This document shows, piece by piece, positions 24,973 to 34,026 of a stretch of 64,000 nt of DNA. The notes under the pieces are model-generated. The model made no database searches, was not told the origin of the DNA, and saw nothing but the letters and a program-made list of their open reading frames with translations. Location: positions 6,522,001-6,586,000 of the forward strand of contig NZ_CP043930.1 of the NCBI RefSeq assembly GCF_009720525.1, in the 5' to 3' direction. A program made the translations under genes and the position numbers. The number at the start of each line of letters is the position of its first letter. Position 1 is the first letter of the stretch. The DNA comes from Gimesia benthica (GTDB lineage: Bacteria > Planctomycetota > Planctomycetia > Planctomycetales > Planctomycetaceae).

Positions 24973-25826
24973 TTGTCATTCTGAGTTTCAAAGGGCATGA
25001 TGCGAAGTTTATTGACTATGTTCGTAATACAGTATTCAGAACAGGAATCGAGAAATTCCTCCTCTGATTTTTTCAGGAAGGTAAGTATCAGTTGAATGAA
25101 GAGTGCTGCGATCAGTGCCTGTAAAGTCGTCTCGAAAGCAGTCGCCAGTCCTCCCGTTACCCCTTGTAGTGAAGTCTTGATCTGACTTAGTTCTTCACTG
25201 GTCTGAAGAACTTTTCCGAATCCGCCAATTGCTTGAGATAGTCCAAGTACCGTTCCAATAAATCCTAAAACCGGAATAGCCCAGATAAAACCGCTCAAAA
25301 GAGCGTAACTGGTTTCCATTGAAGATTCATCGTGTACCGCCTGCGAACGTAGAATTTCGTCAACGTCAGTAACTCGTCCCAGGTTTCTCAAATTAGAGAG
25401 AGCGATTATGATCCGATTGAAAAGTACAAAATGCCTCGGATCATCAACACATTCATAAATATTATCAATTACAGTATCCACTGTGGTTGATGACAACACA
25501 AAACTCGTATCAGAGGGAACGACAATATAAGCCAGACTTTTCTTTTGAAAGGAGAGCTTCCGGTACTTAATAAACAAAATCGATAGTGACCAGAATGAAA
25601 AAAAACAGATCAGGTACGGAATGAAACCACGCCTAGTAAACATTTCTGCGAAAAACGTTCCTTCCAGAGGAATGAGCAGCGCGTAGAAAACGACTGTCAA
25701 AATTACTCCCAACAGAATAGAGAGTAACGTATTGACACGTGTGTATCTTCCTCCTTTGAAAGCGAAACGCTGTTCTATATCCTGACGTGACCAGGAAAGA
25801 GGAACTTCAGTGGTAATAGCCAACAA
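24969..25826 (-). CDS. MotA/TolQ/ExbB-family proton-channel protein
   Basis: The 285-residue product has two N-terminal membrane helices (about 33-57 and 68-85), a cytoplasmic domain, then the conserved MotA/TolQ/ExbB pair: WAIPVLGFIGTVLGLSQAIG and LATAFETTLQALIAALFIQL. Family members form a pentameric channel around a TolR/MotB/ExbD dimer and use the proton gradient to do mechanical work. The locus supplies two TolR/MotB-like proteins (22005-23707). Start: TTG at 25826, six bases after GGGAGG; no ATG fits better. Coupled to the GYF_2 gene by a 4-bp overlap. In Zorya the MotA-MotB pair is paired with ZorC/D or ZorE; here it is paired with a GTPase. Confidence 0.9.
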   Translation of the reverse strand: MLAITTEVPLSWSRQDIEQRFAFKGGRYTRVNTLLSILLGVILTVVFYALLIPLEGTFFAEMFTRRGFIPYLICFFSFWSLSILFIKYRKLSFQKKSLAYIVVPSDTSFVLSSTTVDTVIDNIYECVDDPRHFVLFNRIIIALSNLRNLGRVTDVDEILRSQAVHDESSMETSYALLSGFIWAIPVLGFIGTVLGLSQAIGGFGKVLQTSEELSQIKTSLQGVTGGLATAFETTLQALIAALFIQLILTFLKKSEEEFLDSCSEYCITNIVNKLRIMPFETQNDN

Positions 25827-25890
25827 TCCTCCCGGAATATTTTTATGTAAAGCTCAAGTTGTCGAATTGATAGAGCAGTCAATGCTGGAA

Positions 25891-26685
25891 CTACGAACTC
25901 GCCGCGATGACGCCGATTAGCATTAACACGAATAGAATAATAATTACGATCAAACAAACGAAAATAACTCCATATCCCAGCATCAGGCCTGCCATTGCCA
26001 TACCACGACCGCTGAGTCCTCCTCCAGCCTGTTTAATCTGCTTGAGAGCGACATGACCAAAAATGACAGCCAGAATGCTCCCTAACAAAAACAAAACATT
26101 GAAACCGACCAGCCCCAGAACCAGACTGGCGACGGCCATTGGGGCTGTTCTCGTAAATTCAGACTGCCGGGTATTATTCACCTCTACAGCATTTACAACT
26201 GGAATAACTTCAGATTTCGGCGTTGCAAATAAACCAGGAATTTCACTGCCTAATTCCCACTCATCCATTCCTTCCTGGCATACATAATCGTTCGGTTTCA
26301 GGGCACCGGATGAGGCCAATGACTGAAGCTTTGAAAATGAAACTGGTCCCTGACGTTCTGAATCCTGTGAATAATACCAGTTTTTCTGATCGGTATCTGG
26401 TGCTTCCACTAACTCATATGAATCATTCTTGCTAGGAGATTCTGTTAGTTCGTCTTCTGCCTGAAATTCTAAGACTGTTTCTGTTTCCTGCTTCTTACGG
26501 ACTTTGGGCTGCACTGAAGCTGGAAACAAGTCAGGACGTGAAGAGGCGCGAGTCCAGTTGATACCATCTTCGGATATTTCATTGTGTCGTCCAAAACGAC
26601 CACGATTCGCTTGAACCCTGATCTGCTCAGCAGTGAGTGGCCCTTTTACATTTCCACGAATTCGTATGAAAAATTGATCTGACAA
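25891..26685 (-). CDS. Double GYF_2-like, DUF4190-type membrane protein
   Basis: The 264-residue product contains two GYF_2-like modules (about 1-55: FFIRIRGNVKGPLTAEQIRV, then ISEDGINWTRAS; and about 100-155: NWYYSQDSERQGPVSFSKLQ, then YVCQEGMDEWELGSEIPGLF). Two C-terminal membrane helices follow with the DUF4190 pattern (AVASLVLGLVG, LAVIFGHVALKQI, GRGMAMAGLMLGY). GYF_2-DUF4190 fusions are common in planctomycetes; the GYF_2 modules likely dock proline-rich partners at the membrane. Fourth from the 5' end of this locus on the transcribed strand, 64 bp before the MotA-like gene. ATG at 26685. Confidence 0.8.
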   Translation of the reverse strand: MSDQFFIRIRGNVKGPLTAEQIRVQANRGRFGRHNEISEDGINWTRASSRPDLFPASVQPKVRKKQETETVLEFQAEDELTESPSKNDSYELVEAPDTDQKNWYYSQDSERQGPVSFSKLQSLASSGALKPNDYVCQEGMDEWELGSEIPGLFATPKSEVIPVVNAVEVNNTRQSEFTRTAPMAVASLVLGLVGFNVLFLLGSILAVIFGHVALKQIKQAGGGLSGRGMAMAGLMLGYGVIFVCLIVIIILFVLMLIGVIAASS

Positions 26686-26713
26686 AGTATTCTGTCCTCA
26701 TATTTTAATATGA

Positions 26714-29674
26714 TCAGTTGGAATCCAACTGACGTGTCTTCTGGTCCGACTTCATCGCATCTTTTACATAAAACACAGGACGGCCTTCCTGTAAAGCAGA
26801 TGAAGGTCCTGAAAGGGTTACCTTACCTTTATGAACTTCTCCAACTTTTACGATTTGAACTGTTTCAGACTTAGGGTAGATGGCAAATAAATTCTTGTTT
26901 TCCGACTCATCAGGTACCGTTTTTGTTTTACAGACCCACTTATCTTCTGCTTTATCTTCAATCATCCAGCCATACCACTCATATTGATTTGCGAGAACAG
27001 GATTCTTCCATTTCGCTTTATATGCTTCTAATGATTTGAGAGCGGTTTTCGGGTGTTCCATTCTGTCCAGAACTCGTATTGCTTTTTTTCTGGCGAGATT
27101 GCTGTGGATGTTCTCTGGATCGATCCAGTTCACGGTAAAATCAAGATTGGAATTCGCTATCAGATCTATGTGGGAAGTAAATTCCTGCTTGATAAACAAG
27201 CTGCCCTGGGATGCCACTTTTAAGATACTCTCGATCAACTGAAGTTTGAGAACCGGTTCCATCTCGGTATTTTCAAACAGCAATACCAGGATCTCGATGA
27301 AAGTCGTCTCCCACCCTTTTCGATCAAGGTCGGTCATCAGATCCTGTGCTGAGGAGCTGAATACTGCCTGTGGCGCAGCATAATTGACTTTTTCACTTTG
27401 GGGGGGATATTCAATATTTTCTTTTTCAATACGTTCGACACCACCAATTTTGACTAAGTCGAACCCTTCCAGATAATTAACCACTAGCACCGAGCCACTT
27501 GATCTGGGGGGTTCCTTGCAATAGTACCTTTTGCCATCGATTGTTCTGATCATCAGCAGGTTGGCGACAGTTTCATTGTTGAACACATTATTTAACTGAT
27601 TTTGTAACTTCTCGCCGCTTTCAGAAATGCGACTATTTACAGAGTGCAGCATATCGAGCAATGGCTGAATACTTTCTGCAGCTGGAAAGCTTTTATATTC
27701 TTCCTGTACTTTTCTGGCTTCGCTTTCCCAGGCCTTTGATTCATCTGCGGAGAGTGTCCCGAAATCAGTTCGTGTGCTGCGATCGATAAACTGATTCCAG
27801 GCATTGACCCCGACCCAGACAGTAAACTCGTCCTCCAGAACCTGCTGAAGGGCTTTCCCGCGAGCCGTTTGCCGAGCATGAGAATACTTCTCCAGGGCTG
27901 ATTTGTACCTGTTGCGATCTCCGATCGAATCTGTAATCTGTGACAGAGCCCGGTTCTCCCGCTGTTTTTCCAGCGTGGTAGTGACCATGGAATTCAGGGA
28001 GTTGATCAACGGAGGTACCAGGACCGCGTATTCCGCACTCACACGAGGGCGGTCATTGAGCTCGTTTGCCTGTTTTAAAAGATTTTGCAGTTGAGTGAGA
28101 TTTTCCTGGTCAGCATCAGCCATGCTTGATTTTAAATTGTCTAAATCTGCCCTGAAGCGACTATCTACCTCTTCCTGCATTCCGGACTGTTTTTCATTCA
28201 CCTTACGCGTCAATTCAAGAATCTGACCATACTCTGCATCGGTGATTGCGACTTCTTTCGCTTCGTCCAGGCATTTCAGGGCGGCGGGCATATTCTCCCA
28301 GCTGGCGTTCAAGACACCCCGGGCGCGAGCGTCATCAAGGATATTTTGAAATTTAACTTGCCGTCCGCTCTCTGCTTCAATCGCAAGCTTCATCTCTGCC
28401 TTGAGTTTCTTAATATCAGTACTCTCCGCAACTCTCTGATTCTCTGATTCCAATTGATCGAAGTAATTGGATACTTCTTTGAAATTTCCCGTCTCCCTGG
28501 CAGACTCAAGCAATTCGGTGGCAGCAGCCACTGATGTGGCCAGTTCTTTATTATGGATCTGTCTGACAATCAGGTAGGTTATCCCGGCGCCGATCAATAA
28601 GACTCCCATCGCAACACAGGAAATGATTAACCGCCCTTTCCGCCGAGCTGCGAGTTCCTGGTATTCGAGGCGTTCCGAAAGTCGCCGATGTAATACGTCC
28701 GGAAGCGCTCGATCGTTTTTGACAGCCTGATAATAATGTCGCTCCAGTTCTTCTTTGGGGAGCTCAGAATCTAAAGCCTGTTCCAGCTGCGAAAGTGCTG
28801 TCTGATAGTCTCGCTCCTCTTGCTCCTGCTGATCTTCCCGATCCAGCCATTCCAGAGCTGGCCCTGCCAGTTCCCATAACTGGTCGTCGTCTGAGAGATT
28901 GGCAATCGGAACCAGAGCATTCCAGCGCTGACGCAAACTGCGCGCGGTCTGAAGATTAAAATCACTGAAAGCCGTCGTCAGGCCTTCTTCGATTGCTGTC
29001 ATTTCTTTGCGTGCCTCTTTGGCGCGCAGCTGCGAATGGGTGGCGGATACCTTTGAAATCAGTTTTTTCGGAGGTCTTTCCAGCCAGTTGGGATCGAGCA
29101 GTTCCTGTTCTAGTTGAGCCAGCTGTTTTGAGTCCAATTGTTTTACTGCCGTATTCGCTTCATCTTTGAGCTGATTTTGACGCGCGCGTTCGAAATCGTG
29201 CAGATCGTCTTCCCAGATCGGGTTGCTCTGGTCAGCCTCTGCCAGCCGGCGCAGAATCCCAATGCGGGTTTTTAAGGGACTGCGTGCCAGGGCATGTAAT
29301 CGATTTAAACGCATGAGACCATTTAATGGTTGCTCTTCTGAATATGCTTCATTGAGGTCAGCAGCAATATCAAGTTGTAATTCCGGAGGAGCCGGCAGAT
29401 CGAATTGCGAAATATAATCGACCCAGACCTCACGCCCGGGGAAGTCCAGAATCGCGACGATATCCAGCAGATTCGGGGCGATTTCACATTTTCCCAGCGC
29501 CTCTGTCCGTAATCCCTGGTGTAAAAGGTTTTCACATTCCCGCAGCCGTGTATTGGTCTCTTCAACAGCACTGACGAATCGCCCCTCCAGGGCCTCCAGT
29601 TCTTCCTGTTCCGCATCGATGTCCGAAGACAGAATCGACTGGATCTCTTCAATAATACTTTGCTGCTCTCTCAT
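26714..29674 (-). CDS. Long helical membrane protein of the GTPase locus, 986 residues
   Basis: The protein is almost entirely alpha-helical and charged: an N-terminal coiled-coil region (about 1-330; QQSIIEEIQSILSSDIDAEQ), one membrane helix (LIISCVAMGVLLIGAGITYL, about 343-365), then a long repeat-like helical region (about 370-680; QNILDDARARGVLNASWENM). The last part (about 690-986) has some beta content (VANLLMIRTIDGKRYYCKEP, LVVNYLEGFDLVKIGGVERI). I do not recognise a catalytic motif. It lies between the MotA/GYF_2 genes and the GAP1-N2/GTPase genes, so it could link the GTPase module to the channel. Neither domain nor fold is certain. Start ATG at 29674. Confidence 0.7.
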   Translation of the reverse strand: MREQQSIIEEIQSILSSDIDAEQEELEALEGRFVSAVEETNTRLRECENLLHQGLRTEALGKCEIAPNLLDIVAILDFPGREVWVDYISQFDLPAPPELQLDIAADLNEAYSEEQPLNGLMRLNRLHALARSPLKTRIGILRRLAEADQSNPIWEDDLHDFERARQNQLKDEANTAVKQLDSKQLAQLEQELLDPNWLERPPKKLISKVSATHSQLRAKEARKEMTAIEEGLTTAFSDFNLQTARSLRQRWNALVPIANLSDDDQLWELAGPALEWLDREDQQEQEERDYQTALSQLEQALDSELPKEELERHYYQAVKNDRALPDVLHRRLSERLEYQELAARRKGRLIISCVAMGVLLIGAGITYLIVRQIHNKELATSVAAATELLESARETGNFKEVSNYFDQLESENQRVAESTDIKKLKAEMKLAIEAESGRQVKFQNILDDARARGVLNASWENMPAALKCLDEAKEVAITDAEYGQILELTRKVNEKQSGMQEEVDSRFRADLDNLKSSMADADQENLTQLQNLLKQANELNDRPRVSAEYAVLVPPLINSLNSMVTTTLEKQRENRALSQITDSIGDRNRYKSALEKYSHARQTARGKALQQVLEDEFTVWVGVNAWNQFIDRSTRTDFGTLSADESKAWESEARKVQEEYKSFPAAESIQPLLDMLHSVNSRISESGEKLQNQLNNVFNNETVANLLMIRTIDGKRYYCKEPPRSSGSVLVVNYLEGFDLVKIGGVERIEKENIEYPPQSEKVNYAAPQAVFSSSAQDLMTDLDRKGWETTFIEILVLLFENTEMEPVLKLQLIESILKVASQGSLFIKQEFTSHIDLIANSNLDFTVNWIDPENIHSNLARKKAIRVLDRMEHPKTALKSLEAYKAKWKNPVLANQYEWYGWMIEDKAEDKWVCKTKTVPDESENKNLFAIYPKSETVQIVKVGEVHKGKVTLSGPSSALQEGRPVFYVKDAMKSDQKTRQLDSN

Positions 29675-29742
29675 AGCTTTTTGTCCCTGACGGAATCATC
29701 GTATCGTTACAAAAGTCGTAATTGGTTCTTTGTTAAAGGAAG

Positions 29743-32307
29743 CTACTGTTTCTTGTTACCGGGGCTGGTTTTGATAATCACCACCTTCTCGCCTTCGATT
29801 TCGATAAACAGTTCGTAATTGATGGTCACGTTCTTCTCTAACTGGTCGAAGAGTTCCAGCATTTTGTTGCACCATGACAGGTTCTTTTCAGAGAATTCTT
29901 TTCTCATACCATATATGTTTTTTTTGTTATCAAGCTTCTTTAGTGAACTCTCATTGTTTTTTTGTATATTCTTAGCATCCTTAATACTTGTTAACCCAAA
30001 GAAATTCAGATAGTCGATATGAAATGTTTTAATATAATTAAAAGCTTGCTGATCTTGCTTAGGTAGACTGGAGTCACTTTCAATCTTACTGATAATGCTC
30101 TGGCCCTCTTGTACTTTATCTTGTTGAGCAGCTATCTCTTTCTCTATCTTGGAAAGAAACGATAGACTTGAAGTGATTCCTTTTTTGCAATCATCTATTT
30201 TACGATCAATATGCTCCAAAGAAGTGATTTCATGCCATTGTTTTTCTTTGTGATTGCTATCAAGTTCTTTGCCAAATGCTTCTGCCTGAATAGAAATTCC
30301 GCTCTCTGTGTTGCTGTCGATATTTTCTAAGCTAACGATCAGGTCAAGAAACTTTTCAGAGTCCCCTTCAGCCGTAGGGTCGAAGATGCTAGCCCGGTAC
30401 TCACCATTTAGTTTTAGGGGAGTTGGTGCTGGAACACCGAATTTATTGAACCCAGCTAAGCGTTTTTGGGATATTCCCTTAATGGATACAAGAAGCTGTA
30501 GATATTCAGAAGGGGGGAAAGGTCTGGCTTCTGGCGGAAACTTAAATTTCTCCTTTTTGGAGTTAAAGCTAAGTTTTAACGGCTTGGGGTTGAGGGTGAT
30601 TGGTTTCGATAGACGACAGAGCACAGAATCGCCACCAGCGGTGATTTTTAGCAGACAATATTTCAAATATTGCCATTTTTCAGGAGGTTCTTTCCCCCAA
30701 ACGAAGCTAAGTGAGTTGTTGATTAACTGAAATTTTCCCACCACTTTCTGACCGAAACCACTCCCAGACTTTTTGATCACGTTCCATTGCCTTACTTTAT
30801 CTGAGATCGGTTCCAGTATAAATTTACTGCCATCCCCTAGTACGATCTCACTTCCTAGAATCTGCAAATGACAACCCTGTCTCTCTTTAACAAAGACCTT
30901 AGTGAGCTCGAACGGATCACTGCTGCTATTCAAACTATGGTCATTGGAGGGCAAAGGAAGCACCCGGTGATGTTTCTTACGAACATCTTCCAGCGGTTGT
31001 TTCACTATTATTGGTGATGTGCTCACTTTAGGTTTTTCGGCTTCAAGAGGGGAATGGTCAAAGATGACAACTTCGGTTGTTTTAACCTCTTTTTCAGGAA
31101 GAATCAGTTTTGGAGCCTGCTTCTGCCGGGCTTGCTCCATGACCTCCAGGGCTTCTTTATTCTTTAACCTCGGTGCTGTCTTCGGTGTATGGGCAACCGT
31201 TTCCGGATCCTGGCTCTGTTCTGGCATAAACAGGTAACCGGCTCCCGCGCTCAACAGCAGGAGCAAAACGACTCCCGCACCAATCAGCAACTTACGCCCC
31301 CTTTTTTTCGGCTTCTGGAAATGTTTCTCCAGAGGGGGAGGACCGGAAGCTCTCCGCGTCTTCTCAATAGGAGGTGGCACAGGAGGAATCGATTCGGAGA
31401 TATCGGGAAACTCTTCAGTAGAATCCTGCTGTACAATTTCTTGAGGTGGAATCAGTGCCGCTTCACGAAATTCGATCACAGTCTCTGTATTCTGCTGCTG
31501 GGGAAGTTGCCCCGTCCTTGCCGCTTCAACCAGTGTTCCTTCCGGAGCAGTTCCCAGATCAGCACAGAGGTCAATTACCTGCATCCGTGGATTACGCCGG
31601 GCGGCGTCTGCTTCCAGTGTACCATCCAGCACAAAACGCCACTGACAATCCACGCCCGCGGGCAGCTTTGTGAAATAGGTGCTGAAGGTGACTTCCCAGC
31701 GTTTCTTTTCCGATAACAGCTGTAAGGCCTCGGCGACCAGTGCAAGCGTGCTGCTACCAGCCTCGACAGGAAAGATTATTGTCTGTGTCTGATTCTTTCC
31801 TTCCAACACGGATTGTGCCAGAACACCTGCCCAGCCCGCATCGCACCAGCGCGACCAGCTGGTGCATTGGGTTAGCGGAGGGTGGTCGCCGCTTAAATGA
31901 TGGCAGTTCATTTCAGTATAACGGGTTTGAGAATCCCATTCTTCGACACAGAAACCAGGCTTCTGCAACTGGTAAGCAGGGCCTGCGGGGGGACGTTCAG
32001 AACGCGTCAAAGCCACATGGTGGGCCAGCTTGTTGGTACGCCCTGTGTAGTCCTGACCGGCATCACAGATACGGGATAAAACCGAATATTCCTGACCGCC
32101 GACCGTGACCTTCAGATGGGAGTAGTTTACCGGATTCAGATGCGAGTTTTCGTCGTGTACCGCAAATGCGTGGCGGTAGCCGCTCAGGGATTCCAGGCGT
32201 TCGGTCAGGTTCCGGGCCATTCCCTGAGTAGCGATCACGGTACAGAAGCCACGGCTGCTAGGCTTCAAGCCTTGAGGGGCGGATGTGTAGACGATCTCCT
32301 GACTCAT
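29743..32307 (-). CDS. GAP1-N2-type GTPase-associated membrane protein (paralog 2)
   Basis: The 854-residue product has the GAP1-N2 domain at the N-terminus (about 1-270; EIVYTSAPQGLKPSSRGFCT, HAFAVHDENSHLNPVNYSHL, CDAGQDYTGRTNKLAHHVAL, QWRFVLD). A Pro/Glu linker follows, then one membrane helix (LLIGAGVVLLLLLSAGAGYL, about 345-365) and a C-terminal region (about 480-854) of beta and coiled-coil character. GAP1 domains were described as partners of GTPases in predicted conflict systems. The stop is 27 bp from the next gene and its ATG is 26 bp after the GTPase gene, so they form one transcript. The N-terminal domain is about 90 percent identical to that of the gene at 34027-36645, while the C-terminal parts are unrelated. 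Leader before the ATG is also shared. Confidence 0.8.
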   Translation of the reverse strand: MSQEIVYTSAPQGLKPSSRGFCTVIATQGMARNLTERLESLSGYRHAFAVHDENSHLNPVNYSHLKVTVGGQEYSVLSRICDAGQDYTGRTNKLAHHVALTRSERPPAGPAYQLQKPGFCVEEWDSQTRYTEMNCHHLSGDHPPLTQCTSWSRWCDAGWAGVLAQSVLEGKNQTQTIIFPVEAGSSTLALVAEALQLLSEKKRWEVTFSTYFTKLPAGVDCQWRFVLDGTLEADAARRNPRMQVIDLCADLGTAPEGTLVEAARTGQLPQQQNTETVIEFREAALIPPQEIVQQDSTEEFPDISESIPPVPPPIEKTRRASGPPPLEKHFQKPKKRGRKLLIGAGVVLLLLLSAGAGYLFMPEQSQDPETVAHTPKTAPRLKNKEALEVMEQARQKQAPKLILPEKEVKTTEVVIFDHSPLEAEKPKVSTSPIIVKQPLEDVRKKHHRVLPLPSNDHSLNSSSDPFELTKVFVKERQGCHLQILGSEIVLGDGSKFILEPISDKVRQWNVIKKSGSGFGQKVVGKFQLINNSLSFVWGKEPPEKWQYLKYCLLKITAGGDSVLCRLSKPITLNPKPLKLSFNSKKEKFKFPPEARPFPPSEYLQLLVSIKGISQKRLAGFNKFGVPAPTPLKLNGEYRASIFDPTAEGDSEKFLDLIVSLENIDSNTESGISIQAEAFGKELDSNHKEKQWHEITSLEHIDRKIDDCKKGITSSLSFLSKIEKEIAAQQDKVQEGQSIISKIESDSSLPKQDQQAFNYIKTFHIDYLNFFGLTSIKDAKNIQKNNESSLKKLDNKKNIYGMRKEFSEKNLSWCNKMLELFDQLEKNVTINYELFIEIEGEKVVIIKTSPGNKKQ

Positions 32308-32333
32308 GTTAGCGAATCCCTGAATAAACGCGG

Positions 32334-33686
32334 CTATGATGGTGAGGAAGAGTGGTCCCGATCGGTCGTCTTTTGCCTGGTTGACGACGATACTTTCTTT
32401 TTCTGTTCCCCGTTTTTAACCGTTGCGATCAGGCCAGGTACAGAGCGGTGGAGGGCATATAGCATGGGAATTTCAATCCACATCGACTTGATATCCTTGG
32501 GACGAATACCCAAATAGCCTGATTCTTCAATCAGTTCAGGAGCTTGCCCCTGAGCGCTTGCTGGAATGTAGATCACGTCTGACGAAAAGCCTTCTACAGC
32601 AGAGACCATTTCCGGAGCATACTTTGATACGATTTCACGTACCTGCCTTGAAATATTGCGTAACTGCTTTAGATTCAGCCCCTGATAGGCAGATTGCGTG
32701 GCGCTGGTCACCCACTCTTCTTTCAAAGGCTTCCCACTGGCCAGGGAACACCAGGCATCATATTTGGTGACCACAACCACCAGGGGACGATCATCCTTTT
32801 CATGCGCCGGCAACCCCTTATAGTTTCGGATCCGGTTTGCCGCTTCCTGGAAGACCAGGTCCTGACGATTACTCCAGACATTCTTCAAAATCTGTGGATC
32901 CTGGCTTTGATCTTTACAGGCATTTCGGAACTTGGGGTGCTGTGTCGGATCAAACAAAAAGAGAAGAACTCGCGATACCGCCAGATGCTGAACCGGTCTG
33001 TTTGCATTTTCATTTCCCGGAAGAAAATGTTCGCCCGCATTGTCATACAGGCATAAAGCACGTGCGAGTCGTCTGCTGTGGGCACCGTACTGGTGTCCCG
33101 CTTCTGGTTGGATGGGAAAGACGAATGGTTTCGGATATTGCACAGTTCTCCCAGATCCATAATTGACTGTCTCGTATAATTCCCCGCCTTCCAGTTCTGT
33201 TTTTCGGAGCGCAACTAATTTATCGTCGTCAGAATTGAGAAACAGTTCTTCTTCATAATTGATTAAAAGCTGGTTGGCTTCAGGATCTGCATCACCAAAA
33301 CTAAGGCCGAACTGACTGCTTAATATCGACCGTAGTTTCCAGGTCATGGCTGCCAGAAAATATGATTTCCCTGAACCGGGGGCACCCAGAATTGATATAA
33401 AGAATGGTTCCATTTCCAGTAATTGTCGGGGGATCAGCAGGTGACATTGCGGGCAGGCGAGCTTACTGCACGGGACTCCCTTAATATCCAGGGCCTTCCC
33501 CTGAACGTTGAAGCGTGTGGGGAGAAATCGCTGTTGAGCATCACTGCCCAGAAGGGGATCGCCTGTCAGATCTGAATGGGCAGCCACCCAGAGTATCTCT
33601 TCAGGGGGGAATTCATTCCAACAGTGGGGACAGATGACTTGTTTTAGCAATGTTTGAGCTGTTTTTTGCCCACGACCCGTCGACAC
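32334..33686 (-). CDS. Zinc-finger P-loop GTPase (double-GTPase/GAP-associated type)
   Basis: The 450-residue product has an N-terminal zinc-binding region (VICPHCWNEF near 18-27, then CSKLACPQCHLLIP near 73-86), a Walker A motif GAPGSGKS (about 99-106), a long effector region, and a G4-like VVVVTKYDAW (TKxD, about residue 309). So it is a GTPase of the family linked to GAP1 proteins, rather than a plain ATPase. It starts at a GTG at 33686 after GGGAG. The gene sits between the two GAP1-N2 paralogs. I infer it is the switch of the locus: GTP binding would couple sensing to the membrane channel proteins. Its exact Pfam family is not certain. Confidence 0.8.
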   Translation of the reverse strand: MSTGRGQKTAQTLLKQVICPHCWNEFPPEEILWVAAHSDLTGDPLLGSDAQQRFLPTRFNVQGKALDIKGVPCSKLACPQCHLLIPRQLLEMEPFFISILGAPGSGKSYFLAAMTWKLRSILSSQFGLSFGDADPEANQLLINYEEELFLNSDDDKLVALRKTELEGGELYETVNYGSGRTVQYPKPFVFPIQPEAGHQYGAHSRRLARALCLYDNAGEHFLPGNENANRPVQHLAVSRVLLFLFDPTQHPKFRNACKDQSQDPQILKNVWSNRQDLVFQEAANRIRNYKGLPAHEKDDRPLVVVVTKYDAWCSLASGKPLKEEWVTSATQSAYQGLNLKQLRNISRQVREIVSKYAPEMVSAVEGFSSDVIYIPASAQGQAPELIEESGYLGIRPKDIKSMWIEIPMLYALHRSVPGLIATVKNGEQKKKVSSSTRQKTTDRDHSSSPS

Positions 33687-34026
33687 AAATTTTCTCCCTC
33701 TGAACGATCACTCAAAGGAAACTTCCCCCCGACCATTGATATAGAAATCGTAATAATTAACGTAAATCTAACAGGATAAATCTGGCTACAGGGTGAAACA
33801 AAAGTCTCCAGTGGCATATATACTAACATGCATGTCCATCAGAAACGAGAGTTTTGATATGATTTTCTGGGGATGTGTTGCGTATCGATCATTCCAGGTA
33901 GAATTACCTGATTTTTGTGCAAATCAGAACAATTTAGTCCTTTCTCAGCTGACAGGAAAGAACTAAAAATGAATCACCGGAGCGAGGCTACTGTCTGTGG
34001 ATGTTCCATTTTTTGATCTTCTTGAT
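33687..34026. other. Gap between GAP1-N2 paralog 1 and the GTPase gene, possible internal promoter
   Basis: No gene. An AT-rich stretch (33740-33790) precedes the GTPase start on the minus strand, so a second promoter is possible; no clear -10/-35 pair was fixed by eye. No terminator-like hairpin with a T tract was seen after the paralog 1 stop. Confidence 0.35.

Noticed and set aside
22005..25826. Zorya defence system
   Set aside because: The MotA/TolQ and MotB/TolR-like pair is present, but there is no OmpA-type domain and no ZorC, ZorD or ZorE nearby; the neighbours are GAP1-N2 and GTPase genes instead.
31189..31716. Long plus-strand frames opposite the GAP1-N2 genes (also near 36153-36446)
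   Set aside because: They mirror the conserved GAP1-N2 coding sequence, recur at the matching place in both paralogs and have no ribosome site; they are antisense shadows.
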